Assembly (NCBI RefSeq): GCF_036785885.1
Contig: NC_092326.1
Span: forward strand, 39,146,287 to 39,210,286
Source: Coffea arabica
Lineage: Eukaryota > Streptophyta > Magnoliopsida > Gentianales > Rubiaceae
Reading direction: 5' to 3'
DNA length: 64,000 nucleotides
Program-made: the position numbers and the translations under genes
Shown here: positions 12,900 through 25,770 of the stretch, piece by piece
Position numbering within the stretch: the stretch's first letter is position 1
How the letters are laid out: each line of letters starts with the position of its first letter
Notes under the pieces: model-generated
Database searches by the model: none
The model's input: only the letters and a program-made list of their open reading frames with translations
Told to the model about the DNA's origin: nothing

Positions 12900-13010
12900 A
12901 CCCTTTCCTCCCTCTCCTGCTGCAGCTCTCTTTCTCTCTCGCTTCTTTGTCTTCTCTTCCCCACTCTTCTTTTTCTTGGCTTCCTCTGTACTTTCTCTCT
13001 CTCGATTCTT
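12900..13010 (+). promoter_or_regulatory. Pyrimidine-rich core promoter or leader start of the DUF1639 gene
   Basis: A stretch dominated by CT repeats (CTTTCTCTCTCGCTTC and similar) about 700 bases before the start codon. Such Y-patch sequence typically surrounds plant transcription starts, which implies a leader of about 650-750 bases. Confidence 0.45.
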
Positions 13011-13018
13011 GTGATATC

Positions 13019-13057
13019 ATGAAGAGGAGTGAACCACACACCATTGGAGAGAATTAA
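13019..13057 (+). other. Upstream ORF of 12 codons in the DUF1639 leader
   Basis: ATG at 13019 opens 12 codons ending at TAA 13055-13057, inside the presumed leader. Further short ATG frames follow before 13677. They could lower translation of the main frame if the leader is not spliced. Inference only. Confidence 0.35.
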
Positions 13058-13676
13058 GTACTACAAAAACCATCCTTCCTTCCTCTTCCAACTCTATTCT
13101 GTACTGAGGACTAATGCTGGATTCTTTCTAGATTCTAAAACAGAATAAAGTCAATCGGTTTCACCAACTGAAGCAGCTGGATTGTATTGTGTTTTGTGGG
13201 TTTCTCTTGTCTGTGTGTACATGATCATGAGGTGGGAACAAATCCCATATTCCAATTCTCTTTCTCCCCATTTTCGTGTATGCTTTGATGGGAATTACAA
13301 TGAACTCTCTCAGCCGTGAATTTTGTGTTCTTGAATGTGAGAAAATCATCTGTTTTGGCCGTTGTTTTTGGTTGTTCTTTCTTCAAGTTTGAGTCTTGAG
13401 ATCGGTTACTGTTAATCTGTCTAGCCAATTAATCCATCAATGGGTCCTTTCTCTCCTATCTTCTTCCTCTGTCTCTATTTGAGATGAGAGGCAGAGCTAT
13501 ATCAGTTTAACCAATCATCATCTTCTTCACAGTAGCAGCTTCTTGATTGGACAATGCTAAAGATCCCTTTTTGCTCTGAGTTGAGAAATACCTTGAAACG
13601 CTTCTTGCAAAGGGACTATTCCCTGATTTGCTTATTTTGGTTTATATTTTCACTTGGAGATTGTGTTTAGCAGATC

Positions 13677-16600
13677 ATGAACGAAAAGGGTTTTTTCTTG
13701 TTTGGAGAACATGAGTCTCTTAGAAAGGTGCATATAAATCTTAGTCGGCTGCAGAGCACTATGTTTCTTCGATGGAAATGTAGGTGACCTGAAAGCCTGT
13801 GGATTCTGGTTCAGAATTAAGGATGAATTTGATTAGAGTTCATCAAGAATTGGTCTCAGAGATATGGGTTTGGGAGTTTTAGGCCTAGTTTGCTTTGTTT
13901 TCTTACTCCTTCAATTTTAATCGTTGGGTTTTTGTTTCTGTTTTGCTGGATGTGCTGTCCGCGTCCCTTCATATACCCTACACCGGTTACTGGTTAGGCC
14001 TCTGTTTTTCTGAAAGACTACTTCTTCCTCTGCTCTACCTCCTCGTACCTCTGTGTTTGAAGAACAATCTTTGTTGATTGTCAAAGATGCCATATTTTTA
14101 TGGTATTCTTTTTTCCATGCTAAGGAGTTGGATGTGATGATCCGTTCCTTGAGGGAAATTCTGTTTCTGGTATCTTTTCCACTTCCCTTGTGACTCTGGT
14201 GCTGAGTCATGAACTCTGAGTTGGTAAGAATATAGACCATTTCTGAACGTAAAGAAGGAAAGAAAATCTTGAAAAGCAGGTTACTTTTCATACCGTAATC
14301 GTAAATCTGTTTTGAGGCAATCTCGTTTGTTACCCGAGATCTTATTCTTGTGTTTCTTCACTCTTTCTGTTTTGGATTTCCTGTGTATGTTAGTTTTGGT
14401 TGCTGGTGATGCATTCGTATGTATGATCTGCTTTTTGTCCATCAAAGATTGTTCTTTTGAACCTGAGCTAAAAATGGTTATCACAGGTATCAGAGGGTCA
14501 TCCCAGATAGTCTACCATTGAGCAATGGAAGAAGAACGAACTCAACTTCAACTCCGAGCTGGAAAACTAGCAAGGAAGTCGAGGACAGAGCGGAAAGCAA
14601 TGGCCATATCACAACAAAAACAAGCTCCAACTTTGAAGGCAAGGGCCTAACAAGATTTAGATCTCCATCTAAGGCCTCCCAAGACCACCATATTGGCAAT
14701 GGAAATGGTAGTGCAATTGGCGGTGATGAGGCTGAAGTTCCTAATTCTCCACCTACTGCTAGTAACAGCAGGAATCATCAAAATCTTGACAGCAATGGAG
14801 TAGTTGGGGGTGGTGGGAATGATAATAATACTTTTCTGCAGTGGGGGCATAGAAAGAGGTCTAGGTGCTCTAGAGGCATGGCATTGACAGATGACACATC
14901 TTCATCAACATCAACTATTCAGTCCACCAAGCTCCAAAGGAGATTGGTGCCTCCTCACTCATCATCTTCCCCAAATTCAAACGCAAATGCTATGCCTCCA
15001 CCTTCACTCCCTTCTTCCAATGGGATTTCCAGAGGATCAAACCACAAAACATCATCCAAAAGCACCAGCCCTTCTCCTGTCAGGTAACCACCTTCTCTCT
15101 GCAATTCTTTAGGTGGGGCTTGGGGCTGCAGTTTTACTGTTTTGACTGCTTAACCTTTTACTACTATCAGGCATTCAATTTTTCCAATTCTACCTGCCGT
15201 GTTTAGAAGAAGAATCAGATCTCACAAGCAAGCAGAGGAAACTTTGCATTTTGAATTGCTTTTCTGGCCGTGTCATTTTGGCTTGAACTCTTCCACTTTG
15301 GAATGGTAAATTTAAAAAAAAAAAAAAATTTCTTGGGTCGGCCAAAAAAAAAAAAAAAAAAGAGAAAGAAAAAGGCTCTTGCTTCTTTTCTTCTTCCACA
15401 TATTTTTTTTTCCCCAGTTGTGTGGTTATGGATGGTGTGAGGGGTACATACGCTGGAGCTGGGGCTAAGATTGTTTCAAGTATTCGATAAAGAAGTAGTT
15501 GTTGTTGTTTTCTAGTACACTACTATATGGTATTGTGGTTGATCTACTACTTATGGTTGGATGCACTAAATCCGGCCAAATTGATGAGGCAAAAGACTTT
15601 TTTTTTTTTTTTTTCCCTTTCTTTCTTTTTGATTGATTACCTGTTCTACCCTTTAAAAAGTGGATGCAGAATCCCCTATTCATCTGATTTGATCAATCTG
15701 TCAAGTAGTCATACGTCAAGTGTTGTGCGCCTCCAAAGTCCAAAACCAAGACCTTGATTACCCGGTCTTCCCCTTTCTTCCGTTAGACAGTACAATAAAA
15801 CAACCAACAAGTCTTAGGCGATAATCCATGAATATGAATATGAATTTCTTGATGCTTCTCTCTTGAAACTATTGGCATGCCTCTGCAGGTTTTCCATTTT
15901 TCTAAAATTGTTGTTTTTTTTTTTTTTGGTTCTGATTTTCAAGATTTCTTACCATTGTTACTATTCAACTTTAAATTCTTGTGCATAAATTCCTGGCTCC
16001 ATGGTGTTATGATGGCAGCAAGTACCTGCTTTGAATACGAGTAGTGAGTGTATCTGGATGGTTTGTATGTGCTTTTCTTCTTTTTAGGTGGCCGGGGATT
16101 AAAAGAGTGTACTTTCTGTTGTCTGCCCTGCCCTTGATTTATCTGCAATACCACTAAACGTAATAAAGTACTACTTACAACAATATATATATATATATAT
16201 TGTGAGTACACAACTCTCCTTTGCTTTTCTTTTCTGTAGTAGCAGACTCCTTGAGATTCTTTGATTTTTTTTTTGTGTTTTCAACCAACCAACCAAAATC
16301 AACAAGTGTCATCACCTGTCTTGCTCGACTCTATAAACAAAAAAAGAAAACTTTGTGACTTTTGGGCCATGAACAGGCGGAATTTGGAAGAGCGATCGGG
16401 ACTTGTTGGCAGCAAGTCTCCGCCAACCGGTAGTGGTGGTGGCGGTGGCAGCAGGGCTGTTGCATCTAGATCTAGAGGAGGAAAAAGGTCTCCTTCGCTT
16501 GATAAAAAGACCCCTTGTCTGTCTTCTGCTTCGGCCAGGGATGAGAAGACGAATGCCTGCTCCGTAGCAGCAGCACAGCAAGAAGAACAAAATCAAGAAG

Positions 16601-18942
16601 CAGCAGCTGCTGCTGCTGCTGTCGGAGACGTAAATCGTATTGTCTCTCCTCCGCGTCAAGCTGGGGGTTGCAGCATCAATGATGATAACAACCATGACAA
16701 TACCAATGCTGTTCGGACGGCGAAAATCACGGCGGCAGCAGGAGGAGGAGAAAGGTTGAATAATGGCGGTGGCAGTGAGGTGAATGAGTGGCCTAGGATT
16801 TACATTCCGCTTTCAAGAAAGGAAAAAGAAGAGGATTTTCTAGCAATGAAAGGGACCAAGCTTCCTCACAGACCCAAAAAAAGGCCCAAAACTATTGATA
16901 GAATACTCCAGGTATAATCATCATCTTTCTATCATTCCACTTAAGCTGCCAGCCAGTTTTATCTTTTTCTTCCTGGTCTCCTTTAGTATGTAGCAGTGAT
17001 TGATGAATGTTCTCAATCACCCCCCCAAAAGAAGAAGAAGAAAAAAAAAAAAACACACTTCTTTTCTAATGAAAATGCAATTTTTTTTTGTTTCTCCTTT
17101 GATGGCATGGCAGTATTGTTTTCCTGGGATGTGGCTTTCTGACCTGACCAGAGGTCGATATGAAGTTAGGGAGAAAAAGTGCCCCAGAAAGGTAATAAAT
17201 TCATTCCTTAGTTTATTTATCTATTGTTAACCTAGGTGTGGTCGACAGGCTAACTCAGCAACGAGTATGTATGTATGTATGTATGTATGTATATATGTAT
17301 GTATATGTATATACATATACATACACATACACACACACACACTTAGCAAGTAGCAAGTAGATAATCATCTATCGTTTCGACCAAAAAAAAAAAAAAAAAA
17401 AAGAAAGTAGATAAGAGTTTTTGAATTCTAATTCCTGCTTCCTTCTCACATCTTAAATCTCACGTCTTAAATCTCATCCTTCCTCCGTTGGTTAGAAAAA
17501 AATTAGAAAAAAATAAGGAGAATGGATGGATGGTTGGTTGGAATTGAACAAAAATGGCGTCCATGAAGTTTTGAAGGAATCAATGTACGTCGTGTCACGC
17601 GCCTTAGGAGAGTCAGACGTTTGTTTTCTTGGCAAATTTCGTAGCATTTTTTTTTTAAAGGTTGGAGTCAATCAAACCTTTTATTATGTGTGATAAAATT
17701 AGATTGAATACACAAAATGTTTTGTTTTAAAATTTTAATCTTATGACATGTGGATTCACCAATCCCAAAGCCTGGCATGTGGATTCACGAATTAGAACAG
17801 AGAAATTTTATCCACTTATTTTGGAATCATATTCTAACTCCCAAAAAAAAATAAAAATATTTTTTTTGGAATAATCTAAGCACCTTCAATTAAATAAATG
17901 GTTTATTGTTCACTCACTAATCCTCAAGAGATTGGTTGATAATCACTCATTTAAGTTCCATTTCTTAATTCTGTTTGGATTGCTATCTTCCGTATATTGA
18001 TCTGTTGTTGTGTATGAGATAAAAAAAAAAAAAAAGGTGTTCAAACGGTCTACTGTTAATGTTTAAGCGTCGTGGACCCCATGTGTCTTGAACGCTATAT
18101 AGGAAAAATGCTTAGTAATTAATTCCAAATACTTATTCATTAGTTGGATTGGGCCCATGTGCGACAGCTACCCATTCTGACGAGAGAGACCGAGTCCCCA
18201 TTTCCTTTCTCGTGGATTTTACGTTAGACCTAAAAAGTAAACAAAGGAAATATGGACGCTGATGGAGACTGACTACGGGCGCTTTGGGTTTTCTCTGATA
18301 GTTAGGAATTGGGCTATACACGTGACCCTACCTAAATGGAATTAAGGCTTGGCCCGTCTAGCCCTTGGACTAGTCTAGCGAATGTTGTCCAATCATTTTT
18401 CAGTTTGCAGCGCTACTTTAGACGGCTCACAGGGTTTGGATCATTTCCTATAAAAAAAAAAAGGCATGTTTTTTTTTTTTTTAAATTTTATTGTTAATGT
18501 GAGGATTACATTAATAGACTGTGATCGTTCTAGTATTAATGTGAGGATTGTGTTAGTAAATCTGATTTTAAAGATATGCCTTGGTTCGATGGTGGTCGAA
18601 GCCGAAAGGGAAAGTATATAAATGCAAGGGAGGATAATAATTGTAATGTGCGTACGAATATGGTATGTGAGGTGAATTCTCCCCATTTCCATTAGAAAGA
18701 TTTATAGTTTCTTTTGAATGAATGGAAAAAGCAATAATATCTCAAACATGAAAAATAACATCTTGGCTTTTTTGTTTTATATCAGTTTGCATGGTCTAAG
18801 ATACTCGCACAAACTTCTGAAGTTTGAACTTCTAACAGAAGAACTCGTGATTTGTTGTTGGTCCATCTAACTTGCATCTACCTTGCAGCAGAAGCGAAGG
18901 GGACTGAAAGGAATGGAGAGCCTGGAAAGCGATTCCGAATGA
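13677..18942 (+). CDS. DUF1639 family protein (function unknown)
   Basis: Five exons: 13677-13783, 14487-15083, 16377-16911, 17114-17191 and 18889-18942, all in phase with GT-AG introns, giving about 456 residues. Exon 1 starts MNEKGFFLFGEHESLRKV, preceded by an in-frame stop at 13668, and splices into RYQRVIPDSLPLSNGRR. The middle is low-complexity: Ser-, Asn-, Gly- and Ala-rich, with a basic HRKRSRCSRG-like patch. The conserved DUF1639 block occupies the C-terminus: EWPRIYIPLSRKEKEEDFLA (about 373-392), LPHRPKKRPK, YCFPGMWLSDLTRGRYEVRE, and QKRRGLKGMESLESDSE at the very end. The family is plant-specific and has no established biochemical role; the basic clusters suggest nuclear location. 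From memory the Arabidopsis counterpart is At4g20300. It converges with the glucuronokinase gene. The exon 2-3 junction has a weak pyrimidine tract but is fixed by phase. Confidence 0.88.
17265..17342 (+). repeat. GTAT/AC microsatellite in DUF1639 intron 4
   Basis: Tandem GTAT units pass into TA-rich and then (CA)n repeats. The tract can fold on itself because ATGTATAC is met by GTATACAT. It lies in the last intron. Confidence 0.85.
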
Positions 18943-20186
18943 AAATTTTCTTTAAACATCAATGGAGATGATGAATGCCAAGTCAAGAGTCTCCAACTTC
19001 ATCACATTTTTGCCTCTGCTTGCCGAGCCAATGTTGGAATAGCTCAACATACATTCCTTGGCTGCTGGGATTCCTCCCATCAGCAGGCAGACAATACCAG
19101 GATTTGATGGATGCAGAAAATGATTTCCAACCAGAGATTTCCACCCTGGACCTCGCCAAATTCTTGTTCTTGATGATCACTTGTATTGATATACTCTATT
19201 CTACGGCCGATTTTGCTACCTAACTCATTTGGCCAGCTACCCTATAACTACCAGAGCAAGGTCCCGGGGGGGGAATATAAGCCAGCTATTTCGGTTTTGT
19301 TGTCACCATCATCAAACACTCTTAATTTGCTTCTGTACAAATCAGCTGCCTTGCCTTATTTCTTCTTATCTTGGTTTCTATGTACCCTTAGAATTGGTTC
19401 TTTCTATCTAAAGACTCTGCCCCATTTTATTGGTTCTTTCACATTTTAAAACAAGATTAACTTTCATCTTTATTGCAATTATCCTTGGTTCAGGATACCT
19501 CTTACGCACACTAATAACTCGATATGTTCATAACCAAAGTTTAAGCCTTTAAGGTATGGGTAATGGTCCAAAGTGGCAGAAGATATTTGGTACTTCAAAC
19601 CATGGTTGAAATCTGCAGAATCACATACCAGCAACTTAAAATCCATGGTCAAAGCAAGCCAGAGTGCCAATCCCCTCCAGAAAGACTTTTGATCACGGTC
19701 AGATAGGAGAACAGCTAGAAGCATTTGGTGGCGACAAAGTAACCAAGCTATGTCATTTATTATTAAAGGCCAAATGCCACTCGCTCCAGAAGTTGGTGAC
19801 TGATGCTGGCTTACCATCAGTAACTTCATCTTTTGGCATCCTAGTTAAGAGGGAGGGATCTCATTTCTGAGTAGCCCAACAACCACTATCACCCTCCATC
19901 CTTGGCTCACCCACATTAAAAGAAGGGAAAAGAAAGGGAGCAAAAAATGCTACATGTAGTATCCTAACATTTGTAATTTGCCAAAATACAGAGCACTTAG
20001 AAATTTAGAATAGTAATCCAGATTTCCCCCAAGATAAGATATGTTTTTCCTTTTTCGACAATGGCAACAGACAGAGATTCAAAGACGTATAAATGTTCAC
20101 TAGAAACTGGAAAAATCCCAGCTTGCTCTGGGCTGTATAAGCTTTTATGGAACATAATGGAAAGTAACATCCCTACTTCTGCAGGT
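18943..20186. other. Shared 3' region of convergent genes
   Basis: Contains the 3' UTR of the DUF1639 gene on + and that of glucuronokinase on -. Several medium-length open frames occur on both strands, but none shows family similarity. No terminator-like or RNA gene structure was recognised. Confidence 0.55.
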
Positions 20187-21260
20187 TTATTTTGAAGATA
20201 TAGACTTGAGATCGATATCATTTAAAAGAGAAGGAATAACCTTAACCGGTTCAATGACAAAACCAGCCTTGTGATATGCATCCTCCAGAAGCTCTACTTG
20301 TGAAGGTCCGTCAGGACAGAAAACCACGGCAGCACCTCCACTCCCAGTGAATTTTGATGCAGCACCAACCCTTCGTGCCACTTCAATCATCTTAATATTA
20401 AGAGCACCAAGTGCATTGTCACCAAACATGCTCCTTCGCAGATCAAAATTACGGTTCATGAGAGTCACCAACTTGCCATAGTCCTTTGCAAGCAATGCAG
20501 CCCTCCCTTCCAAAGCAATATTAGCTACCTCATCCATTGACGATATGATGAACTCATCACCATCTAACCATCTCTGCCTAACTGTACTGTGCACCTTTCC
20601 AGAATCACTCGGATTCTCGGCATAGACAAGATAAAGAGGTGGAAGAATAGTAATATCCATAGGCGTATAATTTCCATGCCCCAATTCTTCCATGTACTTT
20701 TTGCTGAAATCCATGTAAACAAGCCCCCCATACACCTGTGCCACCCTGTCCTGGAGACCAGCAACAATGCCAAGTTCCTTCTCGGCATTAAGAATAAGGT
20801 TGGGCCTAACCTCAACCTTAATCAAATGCCTCACGTTATAGAAATCCAAAAGGCAGCTAAGAGCAGCACAGACGATGGCACTAGACCCCGATAGCCCTGT
20901 CTGGCGAGGTATATTGGTATCATATGACAGGGTAAAATTTCCTTCGCGTAAACTGATATTCTCATCCCTGCAGTAGTTGTGAAAAACTTTGCATATGGCC
21001 ATAAGCAAACGAACCCCTCCATAATACCCTTCAGCTTGCAACCGATTCACCATGTGAGAGAGGGACTCAAATTGGACCAAATCATGAGTAGGGTGTGGCA
21101 CAATAACAAGCTCTTTAGAAGGTTGCAAACGCACTGAAGCCCAGAAGTTGCCAAGGCTGAAAGAAATGGTTCGCCCATAATAAACATCGCTAGGATTTCC
21201 CAGTAATCCCACCCTGGCATACGCCTTGTGCTCTATCACATTGCCATTCTCTCCGGCCAT
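20187..21260 (-). CDS. GLCAK: Glucuronokinase (GHMP kinase family)
   Basis: One exon of 357 residues starting MAGENGNVIEHKAYARVG. Glucuronokinase (EC 2.7.1.43) phosphorylates D-glucuronate at C1 with ATP. With UDP-sugar pyrophosphorylase it completes the myo-inositol oxygenase route to UDP-glucuronate for wall polysaccharides, in the cytosol. GHMP hallmarks: N-terminal RVGLLGNPSD (about 16-25), the ATP-binding motif 2 IPRQTGLSGSSAIVCA (about 117-132) and the C-terminal motif AASKFTGSGGAAVVF (about 302-316). Length equals the plant enzyme (about 360). An ATG 10 codons upstream lies in frame, but MAGEN follows a splice acceptor-like site closely and matches the family start better. No defect seen. 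The + strand neighbour is convergent; ARPC2 further downstream in coordinate is on the same strand. Confidence 0.95.
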   Translation of the reverse strand: MAGENGNVIEHKAYARVGLLGNPSDVYYGRTISFSLGNFWASVRLQPSKELVIVPHPTHDLVQFESLSHMVNRLQAEGYYGGVRLLMAICKVFHNYCRDENISLREGNFTLSYDTNIPRQTGLSGSSAIVCAALSCLLDFYNVRHLIKVEVRPNLILNAEKELGIVAGLQDRVAQVYGGLVYMDFSKKYMEELGHGNYTPMDITILPPLYLVYAENPSDSGKVHSTVRQRWLDGDEFIISSMDEVANIALEGRAALLAKDYGKLVTLMNRNFDLRRSMFGDNALGALNIKMIEVARRVGAASKFTGSGGAAVVFCPDGPSQVELLEDAYHKAGFVIEPVKVIPSLLNDIDLKSISSK

Positions 21261-21289
21261 TCTCAACAACACAATTTTCCAAACTAGCA

Positions 21290-21797
21290 CTGCAGAAATG
21301 TTATAGCAAATATATACAATGAACCAATTAGACTAAGAACAATGTAGGTAATCATATCTTGAAAACTGTCAGAGAAATGAGATAATCATCAATGCTGCTA
21401 CTTTAGAAACTTTTTAATAGCATCACTAATCTGAGCAAGTGGAAAAGGAAGATGCTGAACTGTTTTCTTCTCAATCATTTATTTAGTGCATCGGGGTACC
21501 TAACAATCTTGAATAATACCATCAGAGAAAACAGTAAGAAAAAATATTTCCCATTCATGGGCTTTCTACCTCCAATGGTTGGTTTCCTTAAAAGTTAAAA
21601 AATCATCATTGCCATGCAGAACCAAATCTACATATTAAAGAGTACTAGATAAGCATCAAGCTACAATTTGGGTGAACTATGGAGGGTCCTAAGCAGTTAA
21701 GATAAAACTGGTCATGGTAATAAAGAATTAACAAATTTGACAAGAAAATGGAAAATCCCAACATGGAAAAGTTACTAAACTGATGAATCAGAATTAC
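21290..21797 (-). other. Probable intron in the glucuronokinase 5' leader
   Basis: On the - strand a donor AAG/GTAATT (exon end at 21798) and an acceptor TTTCTGCAG (exon resuming at 21289) bracket 508 bases with no coding signal. The resulting leader would be about 29 bases before the ATG plus an upstream exon from about 21950 to 21798. Inferred from splice signals. Confidence 0.5.
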
Positions 21798-21959
21798 CTT
21801 CTTGTTTGCCAGACTAGAGAAGGCTGTCACGCCAACAAGATCTTATTCTGGTCTCCGATAACGATGGGTTGGTTGGGAGATTTGCAGCAAGAATGTGACG
21901 GTGGAAACAGTAATCCTATTCCCAGCTAGTGTTATGGCTGGCTGCTTAGCCGCCGCAAG

Positions 21960-23827
21960 TCGGCGAGGGAACCCGCCGGAATGGGGAAATATAAAATGAA
22001 TTAAAGAAAATGGAAATTAGAAGGAAACGTAGAAACCTGGGACTGCAAGGGGAAGTTAACGTGAGCAGTCCACGTATGACTCACGTTGGAAAATGGAGTA
22101 TTGTGTTAATCAATTATGGGAAAAATATTAAACGGTCAATCTGCAGCACTTGGCAAATTTAAGTATTGTATTAGTACCAAATTACCAATGATCCATCATC
22201 AACTCAAGTATAGGCTGGCTAAACCATCATTATGTGGTAATTAATGACTAGTGATATCATACTTTCTCACACTCTCAATTTTTCAATATGAAATGTCAAC
22301 AATGATATTATCTTATCTACAAAAAATTTAATATTTTTACACTAGAAAAAACTTCTTTTGAGAGGGAAAAATTTGACTATTGGTTGAAAGGAGGTAGCAT
22401 GAGTTACTAAAAGCTAAAACATAAAAATTATTAGAATTAGACATTACAAATTTGCAGCGTAGCAAATCTTTGTGCTCAACCTAGACCAAACTCTGTTGGG
22501 GGTGGTAAAAGCAAGTGTGTTGAGTTTCTCCAAAGGAAGGGCAATGGAGATATTAATCTAGATGGTTTCAAACTTAGGGACGATTAGGAACTAATTATTT
22601 TTAATTATATAACGAATAACTAAAGAATTGCACGCAGTGATCAGCAGAGGGCTCTTAGAATTTTCTTTCTTTACTGTCAGGTCCAAGGTTCGCATCTTGG
22701 ACCTAATAATTGGAAAAAATTCTAAAAGTATGGAGAAGGGTGGAAGGTTCAAAAAAGAGAAGTGGAAAAAAAAAAAAAAAAGATTTGTAGTACATTTGAA
22801 CGAATAGGCAAAGCAAAGAACAGGGGACTAAGTGTGGGGGCCAAAATAGAAGAGAGAGATAGTTTAGGGAGGTTTTCTATAATTTATCCTTGAAATGGTA
22901 TAGAGATATATTTGTTTTGGGTATCTTTATATTTAACTGAATTGGAGTTTCTAGTAGAAATTTTTGAGACTTAAAAGCTAAGAAAAAGCCTTAAAACTGG
23001 GGAAAGTTTCCATGCAGTGACAGCAAAAAAACGTGTGGTAGGAGTAGGAAGAAAAGTGAATGATGGACAAACTTGTAGGATGAATTCCAATATTGTAACC
23101 GGAAATAATTTACAAGCACTTGAATTAACTGCAATTTTTAAGTCAATTTGGTATCAATGTAAATTTTGAAGTGGTTGGCAGCAAGATAATCTACCAATTT
23201 AGCTTTAGGGGATATTTATATTGAATTATTGATTCATATTTAGCATCACAACAAACCGATTGGCTTAGTTAAACTTATTACATTATTATATTTTTTTTTT
23301 TAAAAAAAAAAATTTTCTAACAGGGGATGGAATGGATTTAAGAAATGGGGAAAAAAAACAGAGGGATTAGAATCCAGAACCTCTACGTTTTTGGATTTTA
23401 ACCTAAACTTGCATTATTATGTTGAATGTTAAGAATACAAAAATATCTCAGCAGAGCTATAATTTGCAAAAATCTAACTTAGGGAAGCATTAAAAAGAAG
23501 GGGAAAAAAAAAATAAGGAGAATGCAGTAGTTTCATCAATAGTCAGTTTAGCCCAAATGTAACGGAAAACATATTATTGATTACGAAAGACAACATATGA
23601 ATATGACATCTTTAGTGAACTTTTGGAGGGCAAACCTTTGTTCTGATTCAGTATAGGCATCTGGTTCTGGTCATGAGAGAATTAGAAACGGTGAAAGAGG
23701 AGTTAAAGAGAGAACCAGCAGACAAAGGCATAAAAAGTCAAAAAAATGGGCTGTCATGCAACAATTCAAGGCAATTGGATGAAACAATAAAGAGCCTACC
23801 TCTACATTGGATGTTGAAAAAATGCTA
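21960..23827. other. Intergenic DNA upstream of glucuronokinase
   Basis: AT-rich, without a coding frame of note. Around 22630-22780 there is a tRNA-promoter-like phrase (GGTTCGCATCTTGG) followed by A-rich sequence ending in about 17 A, as in a decayed SINE, but no A box is clear. Confidence 0.45.
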
Positions 23828-23932
23828 CGTTTTCGTGAACACATTTCCCTATTACCTTTTTATCTTACATACATCAAATCGCTACAGTAATTTTTTCACA
23901 AAAAATTCAGAAAAATGCAATCCAAACACAAA
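23828..23932 (-). repeat. TTTGGAT-type MITE-like repeat copy, reverse orientation
   Basis: Ends GCAATCCAAACAC and contains TTTTTATCTTACATACATC and CGCTACAGTAATTTTTTC, the reverse complement of the core shared by the copies at 39582 and 50197. Confidence 0.55.
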
Positions 23933-25484
23933 TCAAAGTGATTGCATCACTCTCATACATCAAATATTAGATTAAAAGGTCAAAGGCAAGCAAAAAGGAA
24001 AAAGAAAGCTGGACACCAGATATACATGTTAAAGCTGCACCTAGAGCTTGAAATCCTTGAACCAAAATGGCCACCTTTATGGCTTTGAGGTCTCAGCTAC
24101 AACTCCAAAAACTGCACACTAATGTACCTGCATTGCCTCAAAAGATGACATTCTACCTTGGTGGAATGGTGAGGAAACAGCATTCCAGGATTATAACCAC
24201 TGATCAAGAATAGCCCAAGTCAAAAGAAAACTTTCTAAGCATCAAATGGTGGAAGAAATTTGATAACATAACGATGTCACCTTACGGTAGAGAGTTCATA
24301 ACTGGAGGATTAACGTGAACAAGCGATAAAGAGGAGGATGGCCATTCTCTTCTTGGTTCCCAAAATCCGTGCCTATATGGTAGTATGGTAACTAATAGTC
24401 TATTTGAGGTGATTCTAAGTGAATATCAAGATTCAAAGCATCATAAATTACATCAAGTCCGGCTGTAAAAAGTATGACAGTATGATAAAAAAACTTTTGC
24501 ACACGCACGGTTTTCCACCTTCGATAGACCTGTTTAAAATCCCCCCGTAGTTTATTCCCCTTGACGTATCATACTGGAACTATAAACTATGGTCCAGATC
24601 AATGAAACATAAACAAAAATGAAGTGCAAATTGTAATCAAATGCACATATTGCCAAATAAAACACCCAGCTCTAAACATTTATAGTGATCCTCACCTACC
24701 AGTTTCAATAAATCTTTGATTGTTGACCTCCCCAAAGTGTTTTGCTAGTTGGAAATTAACAAATTTGACAAGCAAATAAGTATTCCAATTTGAACTAGGA
24801 CTGATCAATATTTAACGGAAAAAGGTATATATCCTTGTATCATCATCATCCAGATTCTCCACAAAATGGCACGCCCATCCATGAAGCATCTTTGATGCAT
24901 AGTATGTCTATAACATACCACTCTATGTTCCACAAAATGAATTGCTCACCCATAAAAATCTTTAGCCTATAAGGTGTCTATAACTTACGATGATTTACAT
25001 ACTTAAGGTGGCTAGAATATCTGGAACATCAGAATGGGTCATAGTGTGAGCATTGTTCTATGCAAAAATTGGTTAGGATTGTCCAATTGTCATCCCTTGA
25101 GCCAACAGAAGAAGCAAAAAATGTGAGCAATGTAATGCTTGATACAGACTTACCACATGCAAAATATAAGGTCAGTAACTTGAAATCACTTGAAACGACA
25201 CTATTGAGTATGAGAACTCTCAAATATTTCCTCAGATAAACAAGACAGGTGATTTGTTGACCCTTCAATGAAATCACTAGCAAAACCAGGGTTTGGACTT
25301 TCTTTTTTGGGGGGCCGGGTGTTACGTATGACAATAGTGTCTAAAGCGAGCCACAGTAAATTATTAAAGAATTAATAGAAAGCAAAGCATGTAATTCATA
25401 AACACATAAATTCTCAAAAAGTTAATCAAATATTGCATGATATTTGAAATCACATAAGTTCTATCCTGCAAAGTGGGGATCAAA

Positions 25485-25762
25485 TTACTTTCTTAGAATC
25501 TATCAAATGCAAGGCATTCTAAATTGTGCATGTCATTCTTTCTTAGAATCAAAAGCATTCATGATAGAATCTGTACCAAAACTTCTAAATTGAAAGTTTT
25601 TGTAGAACTTACAACTTCGAACTTTGAGAAGTTTTAAGGCATTATAAATAGATATCAACTTACTTTCTTAGAATCTATCAAACGCAAGGCATTCTAAATC
25701 GTGCATGTCATTCTTTCTCAGAATCAAGAGCATTCATGATAGAATCTGAACCGAAACTTCTA
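25485..25762. repeat. Direct repeat, about 103 bp units offset by 175 bp
   Basis: The unit starting TTACTTTCTTAGAATCTATC at 25485 recurs at 25660. It includes AAGGCATTCTAAAT and GCATTCATGATAGAATCTG and differs by a handful of single-base changes. It lies just beyond the decayed hAT transposase end. Confidence 0.85.
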
Positions 25763-25770
25763 GCAAATCC

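Noticed and set aside
19479-19829. 116-codon open frame on the - strand after glucuronokinase
   Set aside because: It lies in the presumed 3' UTR between convergent genes and its composition resembles no family. Not supported as a gene.
22625-22790. tRNA-like or SINE-like sequence
   Set aside because: A B-box-like phrase and an A-rich tail are present, but no A box, cloverleaf or target duplication could be made out.
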